Source of the DNA: Nucisporomicrobium flavum
GTDB lineage: Bacteria > Actinomycetota > Actinomycetes > Mycobacteriales > Micromonosporaceae
Length of the DNA stretch: 64,000 nucleotides
NCBI RefSeq assembly: GCF_016464385.1
Contig: NZ_JADMLH010000003.1
Span: forward strand, 372,001-436,000
Direction: 5' to 3'
Of this stretch, positions 1 to 7,540 are shown piece by piece; within the stretch, counting starts at the first letter, position 1; each line of letters opens with the position of its first letter. The notes below the pieces were generated by a model. That model was given only the letters and a program-made list of their open reading frames with translations, did not search any database and had not been told where the DNA came from. A program made the position numbers and the translations under genes.

Positions 1-788
1 TCCCGGCCGGTTCGCTGCAGGGCAGCAGCGTCTTCGAGCTGGTGCACCCCGACGACCGGCAGCGGATGGTGGACGCGTTCGCCCGGCTGCTGGGCGAGCG
101 CAACGGGGTGCTGCGGCTGCAGACCCGGATCCTCAACTCCGCCGGCTCGGCGACCTGGTTCGAGTTCACCGCCTCCAACCAGATGCACAACCCCTCCCTC
201 ACCGGCATCGTGATCAACGCCCGCGACGTCTCGGAGAACCGCGCGTTCCAGGAGCGGCTCGCGCACGAGGCCCAGCACGACGCGCTGACCGGGCTGCCGA
301 ACCGCCGCCGCATGCAGGACGCGCTGAGCTCCTCGCTGCGGCAGGAGTCGGTCGCGGTGCTCTTCGTCGACCTGGACGGGTTCAAGCCGGTCAACGACGC
401 GTACGGCCACGAGGCCGGCGACGAGCTGCTGCGCCAGGTGGCCGAGCGGCTCAGCGCCTGCGTCCGCAGCAACGACGTGCTGTCCCGCGTCGGCGGCGAC
501 GAGTTCGTCGTGCTCATGCCCGGCATCACGGACCGATCGGACGCCGACGCGATGAGCGAGCGGGTCCGGCTGTGCGTCGAGCGCCCGTTCTTCGTGCTCG
601 GCAACGAGGTCGCGATCGGCGCGAGCGTCGGCGTGCACCTGGCCGGCGCGGCGGACGACCCCGACCAGGCGCTGCGCGCCGCCGACCACGCCATGTACGC
701 GGTCAAGCACCGTGGTGGCGGCCGGACCGCGACGGTCCCCGAGCAGCGCGCACCGATCCACGTGGGACGGCACCGCGCGGACGTCTGA
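1..788 (+). CDS. PAS-GGDEF diguanylate cyclase, 5' truncated by window edge
   Basis: The reading frame is already open at base 3 and runs to a TGA at 786-788, so the true start lies outside the window. The visible part begins inside a PAS fold (FELVHPDDR, then WFEF and the PAC-like DVSENRAFQERL) and continues into a complete GGDEF domain (DALTGLPNRR start, signature SRVGGDEFVVLM near base 490). The intact GGDEF signature suggests an active diguanylate cyclase making cyclic di-GMP, with the PAS domain sensing an unknown signal. No EAL domain follows; the C-terminal tail of about 20 residues is basic and unstructured. The GTG at 42 could be mistaken for a start but would cut the PAS domain in half. 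Confidence 0.9.
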   Translation, partial: PAGSLQGSSVFELVHPDDRQRMVDAFARLLGERNGVLRLQTRILNSAGSATWFEFTASNQMHNPSLTGIVINARDVSENRAFQERLAHEAQHDALTGLPNRRRMQDALSSSLRQESVAVLFVDLDGFKPVNDAYGHEAGDELLRQVAERLSACVRSNDVLSRVGGDEFVVLMPGITDRSDADAMSERVRLCVERPFFVLGNEVAIGASVGVHLAGAADDPDQALRAADHAMYAVKHRGGGRTATVPEQRAPIHVGRHRADV

Positions 789-806
789 CCGGCTACGTTG
801 AAGCCC

Positions 807-1766
807 ATGGCCACGAAGCCGCCCGCGATCGAGGTGGAGGCGGGGGAGCACACCGTACGGGTCTCGAACCCGGACCGGGTGTACTTCCCCGAGCTCGGCC
901 TGACCAAGCTCGACCTCGTCCACTACTACCTGAGCGTCGGCGACGGCATCGTCCGCGCGCTGCGGGAACGGCCGTGCATGCTGCACCGCTTCCCCGACGG
1001 CCTGGCCGGCGAGAAGGTCCACCAGAAGCGGGTGCCGCACGGCGCCCCGCCGTGGCTGGAAACCGTCCGGGTCACGTTCCCCCGCTACAACCGGCACGCC
1101 GACGAGCTGTGCGTGACGAAGCTCGCCGACGTCGTCTGGGCCGTGCAGATGTCGACCGTGGAGTTCCACCCGTGGAATTCCCGGCGGGCCGACACCGAGC
1201 GGCCCGACGAGTGGCGCATCGACCTCGACCCGATGCCCGAGTGCGGCTTCGCCACCGTACGCCGCGTCGCGCACGTGGCCCACGAGGTCCTCGGCGAGCT
1301 GGGCATCACCGGGTTCCCGAAGACGTCCGGCGGCCGGGGCCTGCACGTGTACGTCCGCGTCAAGCCCGAGCACGGCTTCGCGGACGTCCGCCGGGCCGCC
1401 CTCGCCTTCGCGCGCGAGGTGGAGCGGCGCGCCCCCGAGGACGTCACGACGACGTGGTGGCGCAAGGACCGCGACCCGCGCAAGCTCTTCGTCGACTTCA
1501 ACCAGAACGCCCGCGACCACACGATCGCCAGCGCGTACTCGGTGCGGGGCAACCAGCGGGGCACGGTGTCCACGCCGATCCGGTGGGCGGAGGTCGACGA
1601 CGTGGAGCCGGACGACTTCACGCTGCGGACCGTGCCCGCGCGCTTCGCCGAGCTCGGTGATCTGCACGCGACGATCGACGACACCGCGTACGACTTGCGG
1701 CCGTTGCTCGAATGGGCAGATCGCGACGAGAAAGCCGGGCTGGAGGCGCCCGCGGAGGCCGACTGA
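807..1766 (+). CDS. LigD-type DNA polymerase/primase domain protein (stand-alone)
   Basis: The protein (about 319 residues from ATG 807; a TTG at 798 is also in frame) matches the primase-polymerase module of the bacterial non-homologous end-joining ligase LigD. Visible family features are SNPDRVYFPELGLTKLDLVHYY at the start, the metal-binding RIDLDP motif, PKTSGGRGLHVYV, and the conserved KLFVDFNQNARD and YSVRGNQRGTVSTP motifs. Neither ligase nor phosphoesterase domain is present, and no Ku gene is in the window, so it is the split, polymerase-only form common in actinobacteria. It would add nucleotides, with a preference for ribonucleotides, during end repair. It starts 18 bases after the GGDEF gene ends. 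Confidence 0.9.
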   Translation: MATKPPAIEVEAGEHTVRVSNPDRVYFPELGLTKLDLVHYYLSVGDGIVRALRERPCMLHRFPDGLAGEKVHQKRVPHGAPPWLETVRVTFPRYNRHADELCVTKLADVVWAVQMSTVEFHPWNSRRADTERPDEWRIDLDPMPECGFATVRRVAHVAHEVLGELGITGFPKTSGGRGLHVYVRVKPEHGFADVRRAALAFAREVERRAPEDVTTTWWRKDRDPRKLFVDFNQNARDHTIASAYSVRGNQRGTVSTPIRWAEVDDVEPDDFTLRTVPARFAELGDLHATIDDTAYDLRPLLEWADRDEKAGLEAPAEAD

Positions 1767-1819
1767 ATATTCTCGGGCGTCAATGGGGTGGTTCGACCCC
1801 GCTGACCCCGGAGGCGCAC

Positions 1820-3019
1820 ATGCACAGGTCGATCCGGTGGACGATCGCGGCCACCGTCGCCGCGACCCTGACGATCTTCGGCGTACCGGCAGCCGCCATC
1901 GCGGCCCCTGCCGAGGCCGCCGTCCTCTCCGCAGCCGGCGCCGAGGTGGTGCCGGACAGCTACGTCGTCGTCCTCAAGCAGGACACGTCGGCGGTCGCCG
2001 GGCAGGCGCGGACGCTCGCCACGCGGCACGGTGCCACCGTGCGGCGGACGTACTCGCACGCGCTGCGCGGGTTCGCCGCCACCATGAGCGCGCAGCAGGC
2101 CCGCCGGATGGCCGCCGACCCGGCCGTCGCGTACGTGCAGCCCGACGTCGTGCACCGCGCCAGCGACACCCAGGCCAACCCGCCGTCGTGGGGGCTCGAC
2201 CGGATCGACCAGCGCAACCGGCCGCTGAACTCGGCGTACACGTACTCGACGACCGCCTCGAACGTGCACGCCTACATCGTGGACACCGGCATCCGCACCA
2301 CCCACCAGGACTTCGGCGGGCGGGCCACCAGCGGCTTCGACGCCGTCGACGGGGGCGCCGCGGACGACTGCAACGGCCACGGCACGCACGTCGCCGGCAC
2401 GGTCGGCGGGAGCTCGTACGGGGTCGCCAAGGGCGTGCAGCTCGTCGCCGTCCGCGTGCTCAACTGCGAGGGCTCCGGCACCACCGCGCAGGTCGTCGCC
2501 GGCATCGACTGGGTGACCGCCAACGCGGTGAAGCCCGCGGTGGCCAACATGAGCCTCGGCGGCGGCGCCGACACCGCCCTCGACAACGCGGTGAGCCGGT
2601 CCATCGCCTCCGGCGTCAGCTACTCGATCGCGGCGGGCAACGGGCTGTTCGGCATCATCGCCCTCGACGCGTGCACCCAGTCGCCCGCCCGGGTGCCGAC
2701 CGCGATCACCGTGTCGGCCGTGGACAACGCCGACCGCAAACCCAGCTGGCCCAACCGCGGCACCTGCGTGGACGTGTTCGCGCCGGGCATCAACATCACC
2801 TCCGCCTGGGGTACGGGCGACACCGCCACCAACACCATCAGCGGTACGTCCATGGCGACCCCGCACGTGGCCGGCGCGGCCGCGCTTTACCTGGCCACGC
2901 ACCCGTCGGCGAGCGCCGCGGACGTGCACGCGGCGATCGTGTCGAACGCGACTACCGGCGTCGTGACGAACCCGGGCTCCGGCTCGCCCAACCGGCTCCT
3001 CTACACCGGCGCCTTCTAA
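1820..3019 (+). CDS. Secreted S8 (subtilisin-like) serine protease
   Basis: 399 residues. ATG 1820 gives a clear signal peptide (basic MHRSIRW, then a hydrophobic run to about residue 30 ending in AIA-AP). An inhibitor I9 propeptide follows (SYVVVLKQD to about residue 110), then the S8 catalytic domain with the full triad: Asp155 in YIVDTGI, His187 in GHGTHVAGT, and Ser344 in SGTSMATPHVAG. The size and order match extracellular actinobacterial subtilases of the proteinase K/aqualysin branch. There is no C-terminal add-on domain. Upstream in-frame codons from 1712 lie within the preceding gene and do not look like a signal sequence. It probably degrades extracellular protein; no specific substrate can be inferred. 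Confidence 0.95.
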   Translation: MHRSIRWTIAATVAATLTIFGVPAAAIAAPAEAAVLSAAGAEVVPDSYVVVLKQDTSAVAGQARTLATRHGATVRRTYSHALRGFAATMSAQQARRMAADPAVAYVQPDVVHRASDTQANPPSWGLDRIDQRNRPLNSAYTYSTTASNVHAYIVDTGIRTTHQDFGGRATSGFDAVDGGAADDCNGHGTHVAGTVGGSSYGVAKGVQLVAVRVLNCEGSGTTAQVVAGIDWVTANAVKPAVANMSLGGGADTALDNAVSRSIASGVSYSIAAGNGLFGIIALDACTQSPARVPTAITVSAVDNADRKPSWPNRGTCVDVFAPGINITSAWGTGDTATNTISGTSMATPHVAGAAALYLATHPSASAADVHAAIVSNATTGVVTNPGSGSPNRLLYTGAF

Positions 3020-3034
3020 CAGCACCGTCAAGGT

Positions 3035-3076
3035 GGCGAGCCACGAATCCCCCGAAAGGGTTGTCCGCGGCTCGCC
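3035..3076 (+). terminator. Probable rho-independent terminator after the subtilase gene
   Basis: An 8-bp inverted repeat, GGCGAGCC (3035-3042) and GGCTCGCC (3069-3076), encloses a smaller CCC-GAAA-GGG hairpin, beginning 15 bases after the stop codon. There is no T-tract, as is common in high-GC actinobacteria. Confidence 0.5.
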
Positions 3077-3168
3077 GCCATGGCCGTGACATCGCAGGTC
3101 AGGCCCGGTTTTCCGGCCCTCGAGGGGCGCCGCGCGGGGTGGTCGCCGTAGGGGTGCGGTGACAGCAT

Positions 3169-3945
3169 GTGTCAATGCGTTCCGGCCACCATCATCTGCC
3201 CGGCGAACGACCGTCGTGGTTCGACCCGGACTCCCGCGTCCCCGGGCCCCGGCGGCCCCAGCTGCCGGACCGGCCCCAGCAGCGCCGGGTGTCGGACTGG
3301 GCGGCCGCCACCTGCGCGGAGATCGCCGGCGACGTCGTCCGCGGCGGGCTCTGGCGCTTCACCGAGGTCGTCGCCGACGTGCTGTACCCGGGCATCGGGG
3401 TCGCCGTCGCCGCCGCCCAGCGCGCCACCAAATGGGGTCCGCAGCTGCACGGCCTCAACGACGAGCGCGGCGCCGACGTCAAGATCGGCCTGGCCGGCTC
3501 GGAGAACCTCGGCCTGTGGGTGGTGTTCCGGACCCGGCTGGGCCAGTTCGACCCCGGCCCGCGCCCGGACTGGTGCACGGACCTGCCGGTCGGCCCGCTC
3601 GGCGGGGACGGCGTACGCCGCGACGCCGCGGTCGTCTCCGGCGTGGAGGACGTGAAGCCCGCGGACGTGGCGCCGCTGCTGCTCGTACCGCCCGCGGCCG
3701 GCGCGGACACCCGGCTGCTCGCCCGCGTCGACGTGGCCCGGCGCAGCGGCGTGGTGGCCGTCGACCCGGGGGACGGGCAGTGGCAACGCCGCCTGCACTT
3801 CACCGTGGTGCACGCATCCCGGCGCCGCGCCGGCCACCACGAGCTCTACCGGGTCGTCTGCCCGGTGTGCGCGGGCCGGCGCCTCGCCCAGTTCCGCGGC
3901 TTCGACGTGTGCTCCGGCTGCGGCTGGATCACCACGCAGTCATGA
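3169..3945 (+). CDS. Hypothetical protein with C-terminal zinc ribbon
   Basis: About 258 residues from GTG 3169 (ATG 3175 is equally possible). I do not recognise the family. The N-terminal 40 residues are proline- and arginine-rich. The middle is a mixed hydrophobic region (DVLYPGIGVAVAAAQRATKWG). The C-terminus carries two CxxC knuckles, VCPVCAGRR and CSGCGW, spaced about 17 residues apart, which should bind one zinc ion. Nothing in the sequence suggests a signal peptide. It is a single gene that converges with the next one, the stops lying only nine bases apart. Confidence 0.6.
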   Translation: MSMRSGHHHLPGERPSWFDPDSRVPGPRRPQLPDRPQQRRVSDWAAATCAEIAGDVVRGGLWRFTEVVADVLYPGIGVAVAAAQRATKWGPQLHGLNDERGADVKIGLAGSENLGLWVVFRTRLGQFDPGPRPDWCTDLPVGPLGGDGVRRDAAVVSGVEDVKPADVAPLLLVPPAAGADTRLLARVDVARRSGVVAVDPGDGQWQRRLHFTVVHASRRRAGHHELYRVVCPVCAGRRLAQFRGFDVCSGCGWITTQS

Positions 3946-3954
3946 CCGCGACGC

Positions 3955-4533
3955 TCAGACGCCCAACCCGGAGGCGACCGCCTCGGCGTAGGTGAACTGC
4001 AATGGGCGGGCGTCGATGCCGAGCAGCTGCAGCATCTCGGCGTGCTGCTCCTCGGTGAACAGGTACTCGCCGGTCAGCACGGTGGTCAGGGCCCGCTCGT
4101 CCACCTCGCCGACCGCCAGCGGCGTGAACGCGGCCGGGTCGGCGCCGTACGGGCCCGCGGGCAGGGTGGCGTCCTCGGGATACTCGCGGCCGAGGAAGTC
4201 GACCTGGATCTCGTTCTCGTCGTCGTCCCAGGCCTCGGTGACGTACTCCTGGTCGGACAGGTAGTCGTGGTAGTTGCGGCCGTCGCGGTACAGCCCGATC
4301 GCCATGACGTCGGAGTCGAACACGTTGAACGACGCCGCGAGCGCGCCCGGCGGCCGGCTCAGCAGCCGTGCCAGCTCGCCGGTCTCCGCGTACCCGTCCT
4401 GCTGGAACGGGACCACGGCCCACCGCGCCGGGCCGGCCGGGATGACCACCGCCTGCTGGCCCGAGGCGGCCACCGCCGCGTGCACGTCCGTCAGCTCGCC
4501 CGTGGCGAGAACCGTCTGATAGCTGCTACCCAC
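3955..4533 (-). CDS. Hypothetical acidic cytoplasmic protein
   Basis: 192 residues from GTG 4533; longer in-frame extensions upstream are arginine-rich and unlike the rest of the protein, so the GTG is preferred. The sequence is acidic, lacks signal or membrane segments, and contains FNVFDSDVMAIGLYRDG and an aspartate/glutamate cluster (EAWDDDENEIQVDF). I cannot assign a family or function. It is a single-gene unit between the zinc-ribbon gene (convergent) and the EF-G paralogue, which reads in the same direction and ends 52 bases upstream. Confidence 0.6.
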   Translation of the reverse strand: MGSSYQTVLATGELTDVHAAVAASGQQAVVIPAGPARWAVVPFQQDGYAETGELARLLSRPPGALAASFNVFDSDVMAIGLYRDGRNYHDYLSDQEYVTEAWDDDENEIQVDFLGREYPEDATLPAGPYGADPAAFTPLAVGEVDERALTTVLTGEYLFTEEQHAEMLQLLGIDARPLQFTYAEAVASGLGV

Positions 4534-4585
4534 GGCACGGCATGGTACGGGCCCGGTCCGACAGGAACCGAGCCCGTACCACTGC

Positions 4586-6502
4586 TCACGCCGCGGGACG
4601 GTAGCCGGCGGGCCGCGTCGAGAACGTGCCCCGCCCGCGGGTGCGGCTGCGTAGCTGGGTCGCGTACCCGAACAGTTCCGCCAGCGGCACCACCGCGGTG
4701 ACCGCCCGTACCGTCGAGGCCGTGACCTGTCCGCGCCGCGCCGCGAGGTCGCCGAGCACCCCGCCGAGCGCGTCCGCGGGCGCCGTGACCGTGACCTCCG
4801 CGACCGGCTCGAGCAGCGCCATCCCGCAGGCGCGCAGCGCCGCACGCAGCCCGAAGCGGCCGGCGGCGCGGAACGCCGGCTCCGACGAGTCCTTCGGGTG
4901 CGTGAGCCCGTCGGTGAGCGTGACCCGCAGGCCCACCACCCGGTGCCCGCCCAGCGGACCTTCCGCGAGCGCTTCCCGGCAACCGGCCTCGACCGCGCGC
5001 ACGTACTCGCGCGGCACCCGCCCGCCGGTCACCGCCGACGTGAACTCGAAACCGGTGCCCGGCAGCGGCTCCACATCCAGCACGACGTGGGCGAACTGCC
5101 CGGCCCCGCCGTCCTGCTTGACGTGCCGGTACAGCATCCCGGTCACGCCGCGCACGACGGTCTCGCGGTACGCGATCTGCGGGCGCCCCACGGTCACGGC
5201 GAGCCCCGAGGCCTGCCGCATCTTCTCCACCGCCACCTCGAGGTGCAGTTCGCCCAGCCCGGACAGCAGGGTCTGGCCGGTCTCCCGATCCGTGCGTACG
5301 GCCAGCGACGGGTCCTCGTCGACCAGCGCCGCGAGCACGGCCGGCAGCTTGGGCGCGTCGGCGGACCGGCGTGCCTCGACCGCCACAGACACCAGCGGCT
5401 CGGCCGTGGCCGGCGCCTCCAGCAGGACCGGTGCGGACCGGCTCGACAGCGTGGCCCCCGCCCGTGACCCCTTGATCCCGGCGAGAGCGACGATGTCGCC
5501 GGCTTCCGCCCGGTCGACCTCGGTGTGCCGGTCGGCCTGCACCCGCAGGACCCGCGCGACCCGCTCGGTACGCCCGGCGCCCGCGTCCCACACGACGTCG
5601 CCCTTGCGCAGCGTGCCCTCGTACACCCGCACATAGGTGAGCCGCCCGGTGCGCGCGGCGTGCACCTTGAACACCAGGGCCGCCGGGTCGGCGGCCGGAT
5701 CGCCCGCGGGACCCGGCAGGTAGTCGACCACCGCGTCGAGCAGCGGTTCCACCCCCCGGTTCCGGTACGCCGACCCACACAGCACCACGACTCCGTCCCC
5801 GCTCAGCGTCAGGTCCCGCAGCGCCGCGCGCAGCGTCGTGCCGGACATGTCCTCCAGGGCGTCCAGGGCACCGGCGTGCCGCTCGGCCACCGTCTCCTCC
5901 AGCCGCCGACGCGCTGCAACGGCCTCCGGGCTTGTCGCGGGAGCCTCGTGCAGCTCGCCGTCCTCCCAGGACAGCTCCCGCATGCCGACCAGGTCGACGA
6001 CGCCGCGGAAGCCGTCCTCGCGCCCGATCGGGAGCTGCACCACGAGCGGCTCGACGCCGAGCCGGTCACGGATGGAGGCGACCGCCGCGCCGAGGTCCGC
6101 CCCGGCCCGGTCGAGCTTGTTGACGAAGGCGATGCGGGGGACGCCGTACCGGTCGGCCTGGCGCCACACGGACTCGCTCTGCGGCTCGACCCCGGCGACG
6201 CCGTCGAACACGGCGACCGCGCCGTCGAGCACCCGCAGCGAACGCTCGACCTCGGCGGAGAAGTCGACGTGCCCGGGGGTGTCGATGAGGTTCAGCCGGT
6301 GCCCGGCCCAGTCGCAGCTGACCGCGGCCGCGAAGATCGTGATGCCACGGTCGCGCTCCTGCGGGTCGAAGTCGGTGACGGTCGTCCCGTCGTGCACCTC
6401 GCCGCGCTTGTACGTGGCGCCGGTGGCGTACAGGATCCGTTCGGTCAGGGTGGTCTTGCCGGCATCGACGTGCGCGAGGATGCCGAGGTTGCGGATGCGC
6501 AT
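4586..6502 (-). CDS. Elongation factor G paralogue / ribosome-protection-type GTPase
   Basis: 638 residues, shorter than housekeeping EF-G (about 700) and the length of Tet(M)-type proteins. The G domain is intact: HVDAGKTT (11-18), the switch region with RGITI, DTPGH (74-78) and NKLD (128-131). EF-G domains II-V follow: the [10 protein letters not shown] beta-barrel, GELHLEV in domain [13 protein letters not shown] in domain IV, and [11 protein letters not shown] in domain V. Histidine in the domain IV tip (LTHPKDSSE) is retained. Residues such as [16 protein letters not shown] make it closer to EF-G than to Tet(M). No ribosomal protein genes are nearby, so this is an accessory copy. Possible roles are ribosome protection against an antibiotic or a specialised translocase; the sequence alone cannot decide. 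Confidence 0.85.
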   Translation of the reverse strand: MRIRNLGILAHVDAGKTTLTERILYATGATYKRGEVHDGTTVTDFDPQERDRGITIFAAAVSCDWAGHRLNLIDTPGHVDFSAEVERSLRVLDGAVAVFDGVAGVEPQSESVWRQADRYGVPRIAFVNKLDRAGADLGAAVASIRDRLGVEPLVVQLPIGREDGFRGVVDLVGMRELSWEDGELHEAPATSPEAVAARRRLEETVAERHAGALDALEDMSGTTLRAALRDLTLSGDGVVVLCGSAYRNRGVEPLLDAVVDYLPGPAGDPAADPAALVFKVHAARTGRLTYVRVYEGTLRKGDVVWDAGAGRTERVARVLRVQADRHTEVDRAEAGDIVALAGIKGSRAGATLSSRSAPVLLEAPATAEPLVSVAVEARRSADAPKLPAVLAALVDEDPSLAVRTDRETGQTLLSGLGELHLEVAVEKMRQASGLAVTVGRPQIAYRETVVRGVTGMLYRHVKQDGGAGQFAHVVLDVEPLPGTGFEFTSAVTGGRVPREYVRAVEAGCREALAEGPLGGHRVVGLRVTLTDGLTHPKDSSEPAFRAAGRFGLRAALRACGMALLEPVAEVTVTAPADALGGVLGDLAARRGQVTASTVRAVTAVVPLAELFGYATQLRSRTRGRGTFSTRPAGYRPAA

Positions 6503-6573
6503 GGTCGTTCGTCTTCCGAGATGATCCGACGGTGGACAGCGCCCACCCGGCCGCCGCGACAGACGCGGAGCGG

Positions 6574-6678
6574 TCAGGAACGTCCAGCCCCGGTGGCGCG
6601 GCCGGGACCGGGCACGCCAGACACGAGGATCAGCTCGAAGAGCGACGCGGGGATGACGACGTCGATGCGGTAACGCAT
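6574..6678 (-). CDS. Possible 34-residue leader peptide upstream of the EF-G paralogue
   Basis: An ATG at 6678 lies eight bases after a strong ribosome-binding sequence (GGAGGGG) and opens a 34-codon frame ending at TGA 6574-6576. The peptide starts [20 protein letters not shown] and ends in a Gly/Pro/Arg-rich tail. A 6-bp stem (6589-6594 with 6607-6612) lies over its last codons, and the EF-G paralogue starts 71 bases after its stop. A short frame with a much better ribosome-binding site than the main gene (which has only a weak GGAAGA) is the usual layout for translational attenuation. That it is translated is an inference. Confidence 0.45.
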   Translation of the reverse strand: MRYRIDVVIPASLFELILVSGVPGPGRATGAGRS

Positions 6679-6783
6679 GGCTGTCTCCCCTCCGGTCGCG
6701 GTGATACGGCAGAAGGGTACGGAGATCGCCGGAACGTGGCGAAGGATTTACCGGGGCTTGCGCACGGTAGCGAGAATGTGACG

Positions 6784-7314
6784 ATGAACGCACCCTTCGC
6801 CGGTGTCCTCCTGCTGCCGGACACCTCCGTCTTCGGCACGACCTCGGTCGTGACCACGGGCGACGGGCTGCCCGTCGCCACCATCCGCCGCCGCAAGCTC
6901 TCCGCGCGCAGCCGCTTCGAGATCCTGGACGCGACGGGCACGACGCTGCTCGCCACCGGGGCCCAGGCCGGTTTCTGGGGCAACAAGTACGAGGTGATGG
7001 GCCCCGAGTCGCAGTTCCTGCTGTCGCTGAAGTTCAGCGGCTGGACCGGGCCGACCGGGCGCGGCGTGGTGTCGCTTCCCGACGGGCGCACGCTGGCCAC
7101 CAAGGGGAACTGGAGCGCCCGTGAGTTCACGCTGGCCGACGGGGCCGGCACCCCGGTCGCGCAGCTGCACACCACGAGCCGGCTGTTCTCGCTGCGCCCG
7201 GGCGGCCTGGCGTTCGAGCTGAAGGCGCCGGTGCTGTCCGTCGTCCAGGCGGTCGGGCTGGCGCAATGCATCCGCGCGGCGGTCGAGTCCGCCAGCGCCG
7301 CGGCGGCCGCCTGA
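6784..7314 (+). CDS. LURP-one-related (tubby-like) family protein
   Basis: 176 residues from ATG 6784. The repeated beta-strand pattern ([74 protein letters not shown]) is that of the LURP-one-related/tubby C-terminal-like barrel, a family of 160-200 residues widespread in actinobacteria with no established biochemical role. No signal peptide. It is transcribed divergently from the EF-G paralogue and its leader peptide, sharing the 105 bases between 6679 and 6783. Confidence 0.7.
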   Translation: MNAPFAGVLLLPDTSVFGTTSVVTTGDGLPVATIRRRKLSARSRFEILDATGTTLLATGAQAGFWGNKYEVMGPESQFLLSLKFSGWTGPTGRGVVSLPDGRTLATKGNWSAREFTLADGAGTPVAQLHTTSRLFSLRPGGLAFELKAPVLSVVQAVGLAQCIRAAVESASAAAAA

Positions 7315-7348
7315 CCGATCCGCCGCCGCGGCGGCCGGATGGCCGACC

Positions 7349-7372
7349 GGCCCACCGTGCCTGGGGTGGGCC
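7349..7372 (+). terminator. Hairpin terminator after the LURP-like gene
   Basis: Perfect 8-bp stem, GGCCCACC (7349-7356) and GGTGGGCC (7365-7372), with an 8-base loop, 34 bases after the stop codon. It is strong but lacks a T-tract. Confidence 0.6.
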
Positions 7373-7540
7373 GCCGGCCGGATGCCCGACCGTCCGCCTC
7401 GGACGTTCGGCCGAACCCCATGATCAACGACCCTGATTAACCCCCGAGCTGTCGGTTTATCGCTTCTTGCTCGGACCGGACGGGTCTACTCTCCGGCACT
7501 GTCGAACGTGATCGGGGGATACGTCTCGGGGGGATGGGTC

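Noticed and set aside
1085..3175. Long open frame of 696 codons on the minus strand
   Set aside because: It is antisense to the polymerase and subtilase genes, arginine- and glycine-rich, has no recognised motif and arises from high GC bias at third codon positions.
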